A DNA stretch of 64,000 bases from Polaribacter batillariae. Lineage in GTDB: Bacteria; Bacteroidota; Bacteroidia; Flavobacteriales; Flavobacteriaceae. Positions within the stretch are counted from its first letter, which is position 1. Each line of letters starts with the position of its first letter. Both the position numbers and the translations under genes were made by a program. The stretch lies in the NCBI RefSeq assembly GCF_017498485.1, contig NZ_CP071795.1:2852001-2916000 (forward strand). The letters are read 5' to 3'. Of the stretch, positions 49,858-58,212 are shown piece after piece. The notes below the pieces were generated by a model. That model did not search any database. It was not told where the DNA came from and was given only the letters and a program-made list of their open reading frames with translations.

Positions 49858-52800
49858 TTATTTACGAATAATCTTCACATTCATTTCTTCTACCTTTTTA
49901 TCAGACAAAATTGAAGGTGCATTGAATAATAAATCTTCGGATGAACCTGTTTTTGGAAATGCCATTACTTCTCTAATAGATGCTTTCTTTTCTAAAATCA
50001 TCATTAAGCGATCAATTCCCCAAGCAATTCCTCCATGTGGTGGCGCTCCATATTGGAATGCTTTGTACATGGTTCCTACGCTTTTAAGCATTTCCTCTTT
50101 ATTATAACCCATATTTTTATAGGTGGCTTCTAAAATTTCTGCTTTGTGCGCACGAACGGAACCTCCACCAATTTCATAACCATTTAAAATTAAATCGTAT
50201 TGTTGTGCGATTATGGTTCCAATTTCTTCATCATTTCCATTCATATGTTTTTCTAAATCATACACTGCTGGCATCGAAAATGGATTGTGCGTAAACGTCC
50301 ATCTTCCTTCTTCTGTTTTTTCGAACATTGGAAAATCTATTACCCAAGCTGGTCTTAATTCTTTTGGGTTTATCAACTTTAAAATACGTCCCATTTCTTG
50401 ACGAACGGCATCCAACGCTTTATTTGCAGTTGCGTAATCTGCTGCAGAGAAAAATACAATATCGCCCACTTTTGCATTGGTAATTTTTATGATGTTTTCT
50501 GCAATTTCTTCGCCTAAAAACTTAATTATTGGCGATTGTAAATCATTTTCATTTACAATAATGTAAGCCAAACCTCCTAAACCATTTTGCTGTGCAATGG
50601 CAGTTAAATTTTCAATTTGCCCTTTAGACATTCTTTTGTTTCCTTGTTCTTTTGCAGAAACCTTGATACATTTTACAATTCCACCTTCTTCAATGGGTTT
50701 ACTAAAAACCTGAAAAGTAGTATCTTTTACAATGTTTGTAATGTCTTGCATTTGCAAACCGTAACGTAAATCTGGTCTGTCACAACCATATTTATCCATG
50801 GCATCTTTATAAGTAATGACTTCAAAAGGATGTAAAATCCATTTTTTGCCATAAATTTTACGCACCACTTCATTAAACATTTTTGTGTTTAAATCGATGA
50901 TTTGTTGCATACTTACATATGCCATTTCGATATCTAATTGTGTAAATTCTGGCTGTCTGTCTCCACGAGAATCTTCGTCTCTAAAACAGCGTGCAATTTG
51001 AAAATATTTTTCAAATCCACCTACCATTAACATTTGCTTGAATTGTTGTGGTGCTTGTGGCAACGTGTAAAAAGAACCTGATTGCTTTCTTGTTGGCACA
51101 ATAAATTCTCTGGCACCTTCATCTGTTCCTGCAGTTAAAATAGGCGTTTCGATTTCTAAAAATTCTTCTTCATCTAAAATATCTCGAAGTAATTTAATTA
51201 CTTTATGACGATTTACAATGGCTCTACGAACCTCATTATTTCTGTGATCTAAAAATTTATATTGAAAACGAACCGTTTCATTCGATTTTGTGGCTCTTTT
51301 TATTTCAAAAGGTAAGGTTTTAGAAAGGTTTAAAATTTCTAAAGTTGATGTTTCTAATTCAATTTTACCGGTTCTTAAACTTGCATTATAATCGTCTTTA
51401 TTTCTTTGAACCACAACTCCAGTCACAGAAATCACAGATTCTGGTTTCAACTTTACCAGTTCATCTAAATTCGGGAACGATTCTCTACTCAAACGAACTT
51501 GAAAAACCTGATTGCTAGAATCTCGTAAATCGATAAACATTAATTCTCCATGATCTCTTACACTCGAAACCCAACCAGATAAAGTCACTTTTTGGGTAAT
51601 AGATTCTTCAGATAATTGCGAAATTTTATGCGTTCTGTATTCTTCTTTTATAACAATAGGAATTTCTGGTAATTCCTCTTCTTTTTCAAATTTCGATTCA
51701 CTTCCAGCTTCCAACTTCCTACTTCCATCTTCAGATTTGTCACTTCCAACTTCCATCTTCTCACTTCCTGCTTTTTCTCCAGCAAGTTGCTCCAATATTC
51801 CAGCTCGAATCGCTTTTCCAGAAGCACCTTTACCAATAATTGCAATTACTTTTCCGACAAGAATTCCTGCTTTTCCTTGGTTTCCTGCTTTAATATCGTT
51901 TGCAATGGCTTCATTTTCTGAAATTACTTTTTCTATAGCTTCAAAAATTTGAGCTTCCGAAATGGTATTGTCATCAAAATACTTTTTAAAATCGAAAGTT
52001 CTGTCTTTTAAGTAGGATGTAATTCCGTTTTGAACCAAAACAGACGTAATTTTATCATTTTTAAACAATTGGAAAATTTCAATTAAATGATTGATATCGT
52101 GAATGTTTTTATATTCCTCTGCACCCAGATTGTTTACCAACGTTTTTGCCACAAAAGACGGATCTTGAATCGCATTATTAATCGTCATAAATGTTTTAGA
52201 ACGAATGGCATCTGCCGTAAAAAACTTGGCATCTTGAGGTAAAACACCACCTTTAATTAATACAGATTCTACTGCATGTGGCAATGCACTTGCATCGATT
52301 TTTATAGAATTTACCACTTCTTTTATCGACACAAAAGGAATGTCTGGTTCCGCAATAAAGCGATAATCTGCTTCAAACTCCTTTTTACGCATGGTTTTGG
52401 TTTGCTTTAAATCTGCATCCCATAAAACCGTGGTTTGGTCTGGCCTAAACTCTTTGTGTTCTATATAATAATTTAACTGTTTTTCTACCTCTTCTTTTAA
52501 AGCATCCACCATAAACTTAAAAGAATTCAGGTTTTTGATTTCGGTTCTTGGGTTTAAATTATAGGTATGTTTTTTACGAAGCGACACAGAAACATCCGAT
52601 TTGAACTCACCTTTTTCTAAATTCGCTTCAGAAACTCCTAAATTCTGTACAATTCGTTGAATATATTGTGCATACGTAGATGCATCTTCTATATTTCTAA
52701 TACAAGGTTCCGTAACAATTTCAATTAAAGGAACTCCAGCTTTGTTAAAATCGACTAACGAAATTTTCTTTTCGTGCATTAATTTTGCAGCATCTTCCTC

Positions 52801-53211
52801 GATATGAACTTGCGTTAAATTTACCGTAAATTGCGAACCATCATTTCTAAAACAAGAAACTTCTCCATCTGGAATTACAGGATTATGAAACTGTGTAATT
52901 TGTATGTTTTTTGGATTATCAGGGTATTCGTAATGTTTTCTGTCCCAAGAAATTACTTCATTCGAAAATGTTGATTTTACGGCTTTTCCAAAGTAAATTG
53001 CTTTTGTAATCGCTTCTTTATTTATTGCTGGTAAAACGCCCATTTGTCCAGTACAAACCGAACAGATATTCGTATTCGGAATTTCCGTTTCTTCATTGGG
53101 GCAAGAACAAAATAATTTTGTGTTTGTATTTAAACGAACATGCGTTTCTAAACCGATAATTAATTCTAAATCGTGTGCTTTTAAAGCATCGTGTATTTGA
53201 TCTAATTCCAT
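49858..53211 (-). CDS. gatB-aspS: Fused GatB amidotransferase subunit / aspartyl-tRNA synthetase
   Basis: One 1117-residue chain. Residues 1 to about 478 are GatB (LIIGLETHVRLNTNTKLFCSC, ISWDRKHYEYPDNPKNIQITQ, the GatB/Yqey tail). About 479-523 is a Ser/Glu/Lys-rich linker. About 524-1117 is a full bacterial AspRS: anticodon OB domain, motif 2 FRDEDSRGDRQPEFTQLD, GAD insertion and motif 3 GGIAWGIDRLM. In the OB domain WVSSVRDHGE has His where discriminating enzymes have Leu, the mark of a non-discriminating AspRS. So the chain likely makes Asp-tRNA-Asn and hands it to the amidotransferase. Its start overlaps the gatA stop. Confidence 0.95.
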   Translation of the reverse strand: MELDQIHDALKAHDLELIIGLETHVRLNTNTKLFCSCPNEETEIPNTNICSVCTGQMGVLPAINKEAITKAIYFGKAVKSTFSNEVISWDRKHYEYPDNPKNIQITQFHNPVIPDGEVSCFRNDGSQFTVNLTQVHIEEDAAKLMHEKKISLVDFNKAGVPLIEIVTEPCIRNIEDASTYAQYIQRIVQNLGVSEANLEKGEFKSDVSVSLRKKHTYNLNPRTEIKNLNSFKFMVDALKEEVEKQLNYYIEHKEFRPDQTTVLWDADLKQTKTMRKKEFEADYRFIAEPDIPFVSIKEVVNSIKIDASALPHAVESVLIKGGVLPQDAKFFTADAIRSKTFMTINNAIQDPSFVAKTLVNNLGAEEYKNIHDINHLIEIFQLFKNDKITSVLVQNGITSYLKDRTFDFKKYFDDNTISEAQIFEAIEKVISENEAIANDIKAGNQGKAGILVGKVIAIIGKGASGKAIRAGILEQLAGEKAGSEKMEVGSDKSEDGSRKLEAGSESKFEKEEELPEIPIVIKEEYRTHKISQLSEESITQKVTLSGWVSSVRDHGELMFIDLRDSSNQVFQVRLSRESFPNLDELVKLKPESVISVTGVVVQRNKDDYNASLRTGKIELETSTLEILNLSKTLPFEIKRATKSNETVRFQYKFLDHRNNEVRRAIVNRHKVIKLLRDILDEEEFLEIETPILTAGTDEGAREFIVPTRKQSGSFYTLPQAPQQFKQMLMVGGFEKYFQIARCFRDEDSRGDRQPEFTQLDIEMAYVSMQQIIDLNTKMFNEVVRKIYGKKWILHPFEVITYKDAMDKYGCDRPDLRYGLQMQDITNIVKDTTFQVFSKPIEEGGIVKCIKVSAKEQGNKRMSKGQIENLTAIAQQNGLGGLAYIIVNENDLQSPIIKFLGEEIAENIIKITNAKVGDIVFFSAADYATANKALDAVRQEMGRILKLINPKELRPAWVIDFPMFEKTEEGRWTFTHNPFSMPAVYDLEKHMNGNDEEIGTIIAQQYDLILNGYEIGGGSVRAHKAEILEATYKNMGYNKEEMLKSVGTMYKAFQYGAPPHGGIAWGIDRLMMILEKKASIREVMAFPKTGSSEDLLFNAPSILSDKKVEEMNVKIIRK

Positions 53212-54611
53212 TATAAAATATCGTTTAAAAAGTTCGCAAATTGTAAGACTTGTGCATCTTTTTTCTTGTCTGCTGTAATTTGTAGTCCTGTTTCAGTACC
53301 TTTTGGGATTGTTAATGTTGGTAATTCTCCCAAACTAAAACCAACAGTATAAGCATCAGATAAATACATGGCTAAAGGGTTTTGTAAACTCTCGCCAATT
53401 TTAGGTGGATTTGCAGGTGTTACTGGCGACAAAATCACATCAACTTCATTAAAATCTTCACTAAATCTTTGGGATATTTGGTTTCTTAAATTTTGTGCTT
53501 TTAAGTAAATTTCATCAGAAAAACCTTGTGATAAAACTTGATTTCCACCCACAATTCTTCTTTTTGATTCTTCAGAAAAGTTTTCTGAACGCGTAATTGA
53601 ATAGGTGTCTTTTAAATTCTCGCCTTCGATTCTTGCTCCGTAATTTGTGCCGTCTAAACGCGATAAATTAGAAGCAGTTTCTGCCATTGCCAACGTATAA
53701 TACGTAGAAACTAAAACATCTGCATTAAAAAAATCTAATTCTTTTATTGCAATTCCTTTGGTTTTCATTTTTTCAATCGTTGCTAAAAAGTCTTGTTTTA
53801 TTTCTGGCGAAATTGCTTCATTTTCGATAAAATTTTTAAAATAACCCACTGTTTTTATGGCTGATGCATTTGAGATTGCATCTTCTAAAATTTCTTCAGA
53901 AGCATAACTTGTTTGGTCTTTTACATCTTTACCACTCATTATATTTAGTACAATTCTAATGTCTTCAATAGATTTTGCAATGGGGCCAACACAATCTGTA
54001 GAAGATGCGTATGCCATTAATCCGTAACGAGAAATTCGTCCGTAAGTTGGTTTTAAACCATACACTTTATTGTAACCTGCTGGCTGACGAATAGAACCTC
54101 CAGTATCTCCACCAATTGAAAACGTGGTAAAATCTTTGGCAACATTCACTGCAGAACCTCCAGAAGAACCTCCACCAACTAAAGCTGGATTTATAGCGTT
54201 TTTTACGGCCCCAAAAATGGTGTTTTCAGATGAAGAACCATGCCCAAAACTATCTCCATTTTCTTTTACTAAAGGAATGGCGCCTGCATCTAATAACTTC
54301 TGAATAGCTGTTGCTGTATAAGAAGATTTATAATTTTTCAATAAATTGGAACTTGCAGTTGTGTAGGTACCTTGAACCATATACACATCTTTAATTCCGA
54401 ATGGAATTCCCTCTAAAAGTCCAATTTCTTGGCCATTTTCAATCTTTTCATCAACTTTTTTAGCTAATTCTAAAGCTGTTTCTTCTAAAAGTGAATTGAC
54501 AGTATTATGTGTATTTTGTTTTAATAAATCTAATTTTTCTTGTACCAAATCTGTACACGAAATTTCTTTAGACATCAATTGCTGATGTATTTTTTTTATC
54601 TGCGACTCCAT
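53211..54611 (-). CDS. gatA: Asp/Glu-tRNA amidotransferase subunit A
   Basis: A 466-residue amidase-signature glutaminase that frees ammonia for GatB. The Ser-cisSer-Lys triad is intact: Lys74 in FGIKDVYMVQG, cis-Ser149 in GGGSSGGSAVNVA and nucleophile Ser173 in GGDTGGSIRQPAGYN. It follows gatC by one base and its stop overlaps the gatB-aspS start. Confidence 0.96.
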   Translation of the reverse strand: MESQIKKIHQQLMSKEISCTDLVQEKLDLLKQNTHNTVNSLLEETALELAKKVDEKIENGQEIGLLEGIPFGIKDVYMVQGTYTTASSNLLKNYKSSYTATAIQKLLDAGAIPLVKENGDSFGHGSSSENTIFGAVKNAINPALVGGGSSGGSAVNVAKDFTTFSIGGDTGGSIRQPAGYNKVYGLKPTYGRISRYGLMAYASSTDCVGPIAKSIEDIRIVLNIMSGKDVKDQTSYASEEILEDAISNASAIKTVGYFKNFIENEAISPEIKQDFLATIEKMKTKGIAIKELDFFNADVLVSTYYTLAMAETASNLSRLDGTNYGARIEGENLKDTYSITRSENFSEESKRRIVGGNQVLSQGFSDEIYLKAQNLRNQISQRFSEDFNEVDVILSPVTPANPPKIGESLQNPLAMYLSDAYTVGFSLGELPTLTIPKGTETGLQITADKKKDAQVLQFANFLNDIL

Positions 54612-54612
54612 A

Positions 54613-54879
54613 TTAATCTTCTATCACTTTAGCAACCACTAAAAATCCGTTTTTTTCTTTTGGGAAATTCTCGACAATTATTTCTTTTTCAATCTTAGAA
54701 CTCTCAATCACAACATCTTCTCTTAAATCATTTAAAGAAACTACATTATTATTAACAGCATTATTAGAATTGTTATTCTGATTCGCATTTTTAATTATGT
54801 TAAATAATTTATTTACAGATTCTGATGGTTCTGCACCTTTAATACTCGACAAAATATCGACTGTCATCATTTTACTCAT
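54613..54879 (-). CDS. gatC: GatC-like subunit, divergent
   Basis: An 88-residue protein. The C-terminal part (SLNDLREDVV...FPKEKNGFLVVAKVIED) follows the GatC pattern 'LREDxV...P..ENGFFVVPKVIE'. The N-terminal half lacks the usual GatC helices and has an Asn-rich stretch (NANQNNNSNNAVNNN, about 32-46). It is the first structural gene of the operon, behind an Asn-rich leader. The GatC call rests on the C-terminus and position. Confidence 0.78.
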   Translation of the reverse strand: MSKMMTVDILSSIKGAEPSESVNKLFNIIKNANQNNNSNNAVNNNVVSLNDLREDVVIESSKIEKEIIVENFPKEKNGFLVVAKVIED

Positions 54880-54922
54880 TTCTTTAATTTTTAAATTAAA
54901 ATCCTGAAGCGAGTTCAGGACA

Positions 54923-54950
54923 TAAAAAAAACCTTCCGATTTGGAAGGCT
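54923..54950 (-). terminator. Attenuator of the gatC-gatA-gatB/aspS operon
   Basis: On the - strand AGCCTTCC pairs with GGAAGGTT (54943-54950 with 54930-54937, one G-T pair) and runs into eight T, 44 bases before gatC. A second GGAAGG (54980-54985) overlapping the leader-peptide stop can pair with the same CCTTCC, giving a mutually exclusive antiterminator. Confidence 0.82.
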
Positions 54951-54984
54951 CTATATATTTTTTTTAAAACAACAACCTCCCTTC

Positions 54985-55038
54985 CTAAAAATTAGGATTA
55001 TTGAAATTACGATTGTTATTATTATTTGTCATATTCAT
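54985..55038 (-). CDS. Asparagine-rich leader peptide of the gat/aspS operon
   Basis: A 17-residue frame MNMTNNNNNRNFNNPNF ending in TAG; ten of 17 residues are Asn, including five in a row. It sits between a promoter and an intrinsic terminator, and the operon it precedes makes Asn-tRNA-Asn. The last base of the stop codon is the first base of the antiterminator arm. Stalling at the Asn codons for lack of Asn-tRNA would favour read-through. Confidence 0.82.
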   Translation of the reverse strand: MNMTNNNNNRNFNNPNF

Positions 55039-55049
55039 TGTTATGCAAG

Positions 55050-55079
55050 CAAATATATGTAGAATAAATGATTCAAAAA
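55050..55079 (-). promoter_or_regulatory. Promoter of the gat/aspS operon
   Basis: On the - strand TTTTTG (55074-55079) and TATATTTG (55050-55057) are spaced by 16 bases, a little short. An 11-base direct repeat TTATGCAAGCA lies at 55041-55051 and 55096-55106, on both sides. Between 55107 and 55402 I see no gene. Confidence 0.65.
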
Positions 55080-55402
55080 CCTCTTTTCTACGTTTTTATG
55101 CAAGCATTATAGTATCTTCAAAAATTCGAAGTATAATTATTAATATCATAAAAATAAGAATAAAATTCTCTTGTTAAATTATTTTTTGAGAGTTTTCTAA
55201 AGGTCGGGATTGTAGCCTATCTTTAGCGTAGTAGAAAAATTTATCTTTTTATTTGTTCTCGATATAAAATCATTCATTTTTCACAAATTCACTCGAACTG
55301 ACCTAAAAAAAATGTAGCTTCAATCTCTAGCGAACTTAGTCAAACTCATAAAAAGAGTTTTTTCAGCATAAAATAATGCTATTTTTAATCGAAAAACACA
55401 TT

Positions 55403-55410
55403 TAATTTTG
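55403..55410 (+). promoter_or_regulatory. Putative -7 element for the radical SAM gene
   Basis: TAATTTTG matches TAnnTTTG, 65 bases before the ATG. No clear -33 TTG. Confidence 0.4.
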
Positions 55411-55474
55411 TAACTTATACTACTTTTCTTTTAAGAAAAAATACATTTATAAAACACTAAATATCAAATATTTA

Positions 55475-56743
55475 ATGTCTTTCGACAGAACTTTAGAAAA
55501 ACTAAAAATACTCGCAGATGCTGCCAAGTACGACGTTTCTTGTTCCTCTAGTGGAAGCAATCGCGCAAACAAAAATAAAGGTTTAGGAGATGCTACAGGA
55601 ATGGGAATTTGTCATTCTTATACAGAAGATGGACGCTGCGTTTCTTTGCTAAAAATACTATTAACCAACCATTGTATTTTCGATTGTGCCTATTGCGTTA
55701 CCCGAAAAAGTAACGATGTAAAACGTGCCGCTTTTAAAGTACAAGAAGTGGTAGATTTAACCATTAATTTTTACAGAAGAAATTATATCGAAGGTTTGTT
55801 TTTAAGTTCTGGCATTTTTAAAAGTGCAGATTATACCATGGAACGTTTGGTGGCAGTTGCCAAAAAACTACGTTTAGAAGAAAATTTTAATGGCTATATT
55901 CATTTAAAATCTATTCCTGGAGCTTCAGACGAATTAATGCGAGAAGCAGGTTTATATGCAGACAGATTGAGTGTCAACATAGAAATTCCTACAAAAAGCG
56001 GATTAAAACTATTAGCTCCAGACAAAAATTTCGACGATTTTATAAAACCAATGGATAAAGTTAAAAATGAAATTATTCAATACAAAGCTGAAAAGAAAAT
56101 TATAAAAAGCACCCCTAAATACGCGCCTGCAGGACAAAGTACGCAAATGATTGTGGGTGCAAGTGGCGAAAACGATTTTCAGATTTTAAAAACATCGGAA
56201 TATTTTTATAAAAGTTACCATTTAAAACGAGTTTATTTTTCGGGTTATGTTCCTATTAGTTACGACAGTCGTTTGCCCAAAATTGGTAGTGAAGTGCCTA
56301 TGTTGCGTGAAAATAGACTGTATCAATCTGATTGGTTGTATCGTTTTTATGGGTTTCAAATTAATGAAATTGTAAACGAGCATCATCAAAATTTAGATTT
56401 AGATATCGACCCAAAATTAAGTTGGGCATTAAGAAATTTGCACGAATTTCCTATAGATGTAAACAAAGCCGATAAAAGAATGTTGGCGAGAATTCCTGGA
56501 GTTGGTATGAAATCTGTAGCTAAAATTTTAATGGCAAGACGTTATCGAAAACTAAATTGGGATCATTTAAAGAAAATAGGCATCGCTTTTAACAGAGCGC
56601 AATATTTTATTATTTGCGATAGCAATCAATTTGAAACAAGAGATTTATCTGCTGAAAAATTAAAAGCGATTATTTTAAAGAATTCCACTAGTAAATATGA
56701 TAAATTATTGAGTCCGCAATTGAATTTGTTTGAAAGTAGTTAA
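55475..56743 (+). CDS. Putative DNA modification/repair radical SAM protein (TIGR03916-like)
   Basis: A 422-residue radical SAM enzyme. The 4Fe-4S cluster cysteines are Cys67, Cys71 and Cys74 in NHCIFDCAYC. Other cysteines (CSSS, ICHSY, GRC) precede it. A helix-hairpin-helix near residues 330-365 (IPIDVNKADKRMLARIPGVG) suggests nucleic acid binding. The family usually pairs with TIGR03915, which is the next gene. Its reaction is unknown. Confidence 0.88.
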   Translation: MSFDRTLEKLKILADAAKYDVSCSSSGSNRANKNKGLGDATGMGICHSYTEDGRCVSLLKILLTNHCIFDCAYCVTRKSNDVKRAAFKVQEVVDLTINFYRRNYIEGLFLSSGIFKSADYTMERLVAVAKKLRLEENFNGYIHLKSIPGASDELMREAGLYADRLSVNIEIPTKSGLKLLAPDKNFDDFIKPMDKVKNEIIQYKAEKKIIKSTPKYAPAGQSTQMIVGASGENDFQILKTSEYFYKSYHLKRVYFSGYVPISYDSRLPKIGSEVPMLRENRLYQSDWLYRFYGFQINEIVNEHHQNLDLDIDPKLSWALRNLHEFPIDVNKADKRMLARIPGVGMKSVAKILMARRYRKLNWDHLKKIGIAFNRAQYFIICDSNQFETRDLSAEKLKAIILKNSTSKYDKLLSPQLNLFESS

Positions 56744-56757
56744 TCCTAAAAAAGTTT

Positions 56758-57312
56758 TGCCATTTTGAGCGAAACACAGCGAAGTCGAAAAATCTTAGTG
56801 TCAAACTAAAATTTTAAAGATTTCTCCACAAGGTCGAAATGACAAGGTTTGTATTGATAAATTAGAAGTTCAATTGTCATTTGGTTTGAAACGCAGTGAA
56901 GTCGAAAAATCTTAGTCTCGAACTAAAATTTTAAAGATTTCTCCACAAGGTCGAAATGACAGGGTTTGTATTGATAAATTTGAAGTTCGATTGTCATTTT
57001 GAGCGAAACACAGCGAAGTCGAAAAATCTTAGTCTCGAACTAAAATTTTAAAGATTTCTCCACAAGGTCGAAATGACAGGGTTTGTATTGATGAATTTGA
57101 AGTTCGATTGTCATTTTGAGCGAAACACAGTGAAGTCGAAAAATCTTAGTCTCGAACTAAAATTTTAAAGATTTCTCCACAAGGTCGAAATGACAGGATT
57201 TGTATTGATGAATTTGAAGTTAGATTGTCATTATGAGCGAAACATAGTGAAGTCGAAAAATCTTAGTAATAAACTAAAACTTTAAAGATTTCTCCACAAG
57301 GTCGAAATGATA
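56758..57312. repeat. Tandem array of five 117-bp palindromic units
   Basis: Units begin at 56758, 56875, 56992, 57109 and 57226, an exact 117-base period. Each has an 85-90-base palindromic core (TGTCATTTTGAGCGAAACAC... to ...GGTCGAAATGACA) and a linker of about 30 bases (GGTTTGTATTGATGAATTTG). The last unit lacks the linker. The core belongs to the dispersed family elsewhere in the window. It fills the whole gap between the two DNA-metabolism genes. Confidence 0.93.
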
Positions 57313-57331
57313 AAAATTAAGTAAATTTTTA

Positions 57332-58108
57332 ATGACAGCAAAAACACTTATTTACGACGGTTCTTTCGAAGGCTTTTTGTCTTGCGTTTTTTACGTTTTC
57401 GAATATAAAATTGAAAAGGTAAAAATTCAAAACGAATTCGTTGTTCAAAATAGTTTGTTTTCAGAAAACCAAACAGTTATAACCCATAAAGAAAAAGCAG
57501 ACAGAGTTTGGAAAGGTTTAAAAAACAAAGCCTCTAAAAACTCTTGCACGAAAATTTATTACGCTTTTTTAAGTGAGCAAGAAAATGTTGAAAACACTCT
57601 ACTCGACTACATTTCTTATATTTTTAAAAGCACCACAAAAGTCGATACCGATTTTTCGTACTCCAGTGCTTTAAAAATCTCTCAAATTGCAAAAAAGGTA
57701 AGTAGAGAAAAACACAGAATGGAAGCATTTGTTCGTTTTCGACTAACAAAAGACCAAATTTATTTTGCCAATATTTCTCCCGATTTTAATGTACTACCCT
57801 TAATCGCTAAACATTTTAAACGAAGATATGCAGACCAAAAATGGGTTATTTACGACATTGCAAGACATTATGGGTTGTTTTACAATTTAAAAACAGTAGA
57901 AATCATCCACATAAATTTCCCTTCGAATTTCGATTTTTCGAAAACCAACGAAAATTATTTTGCAGATGAAGAATTTGATTTTCAGAAGTTATGGCAACAC
58001 TATTTTAAAAGCACCAATATTACCGAAAGAAAAAACATAAAATTACATGTAAAACATGTTCCTAAACGTTATTGGAAATATTTAAGTGAAAAACAACCCG
58101 ATTTTTAA
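57332..58108 (+). CDS. TIGR03915-like putative DNA metabolism protein (DUF4130)
   Basis: A 258-residue protein (LIYDGSFEGFLSCVFYVFEYK) ending in a conserved region with FARY-like RRYADQKWVIYDIARHYGLFYN and MHVKHVPKRYWKYL-like LHVKHVPKRYWKYLSEKQP. The family occurs next to TIGR03916 radical SAM proteins; a uracil-DNA-glycosylase-like role has been suggested for fusions, but this is not shown here. Confidence 0.85.
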   Translation: MTAKTLIYDGSFEGFLSCVFYVFEYKIEKVKIQNEFVVQNSLFSENQTVITHKEKADRVWKGLKNKASKNSCTKIYYAFLSEQENVENTLLDYISYIFKSTTKVDTDFSYSSALKISQIAKKVSREKHRMEAFVRFRLTKDQIYFANISPDFNVLPLIAKHFKRRYADQKWVIYDIARHYGLFYNLKTVEIIHINFPSNFDFSKTNENYFADEEFDFQKLWQHYFKSTNITERKNIKLHVKHVPKRYWKYLSEKQPDF

Positions 58109-58212
58109 TCGAAAAAAAAATCTTCTGTGGTTCTGTCTCAAGAATCGTTGGTTTCAAGAAATTCTTTATTTCGTTACCAAAAATTTTTAAATAAAAAACC
58201 GATTTTTATAAA

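Noticed and set aside
49858..53211. Fusion as an artefact of a missing stop
   Set aside because: The frame is open through a full GatB, a plausible linker and a full AspRS with no sign of a shifted junction, and the overlap with gatA fits one operon.
56758..57312. Possible CRISPR array
   Set aside because: The repeated unit is 117 bases with no variable spacers and no cas genes nearby; it is a palindromic tandem repeat.
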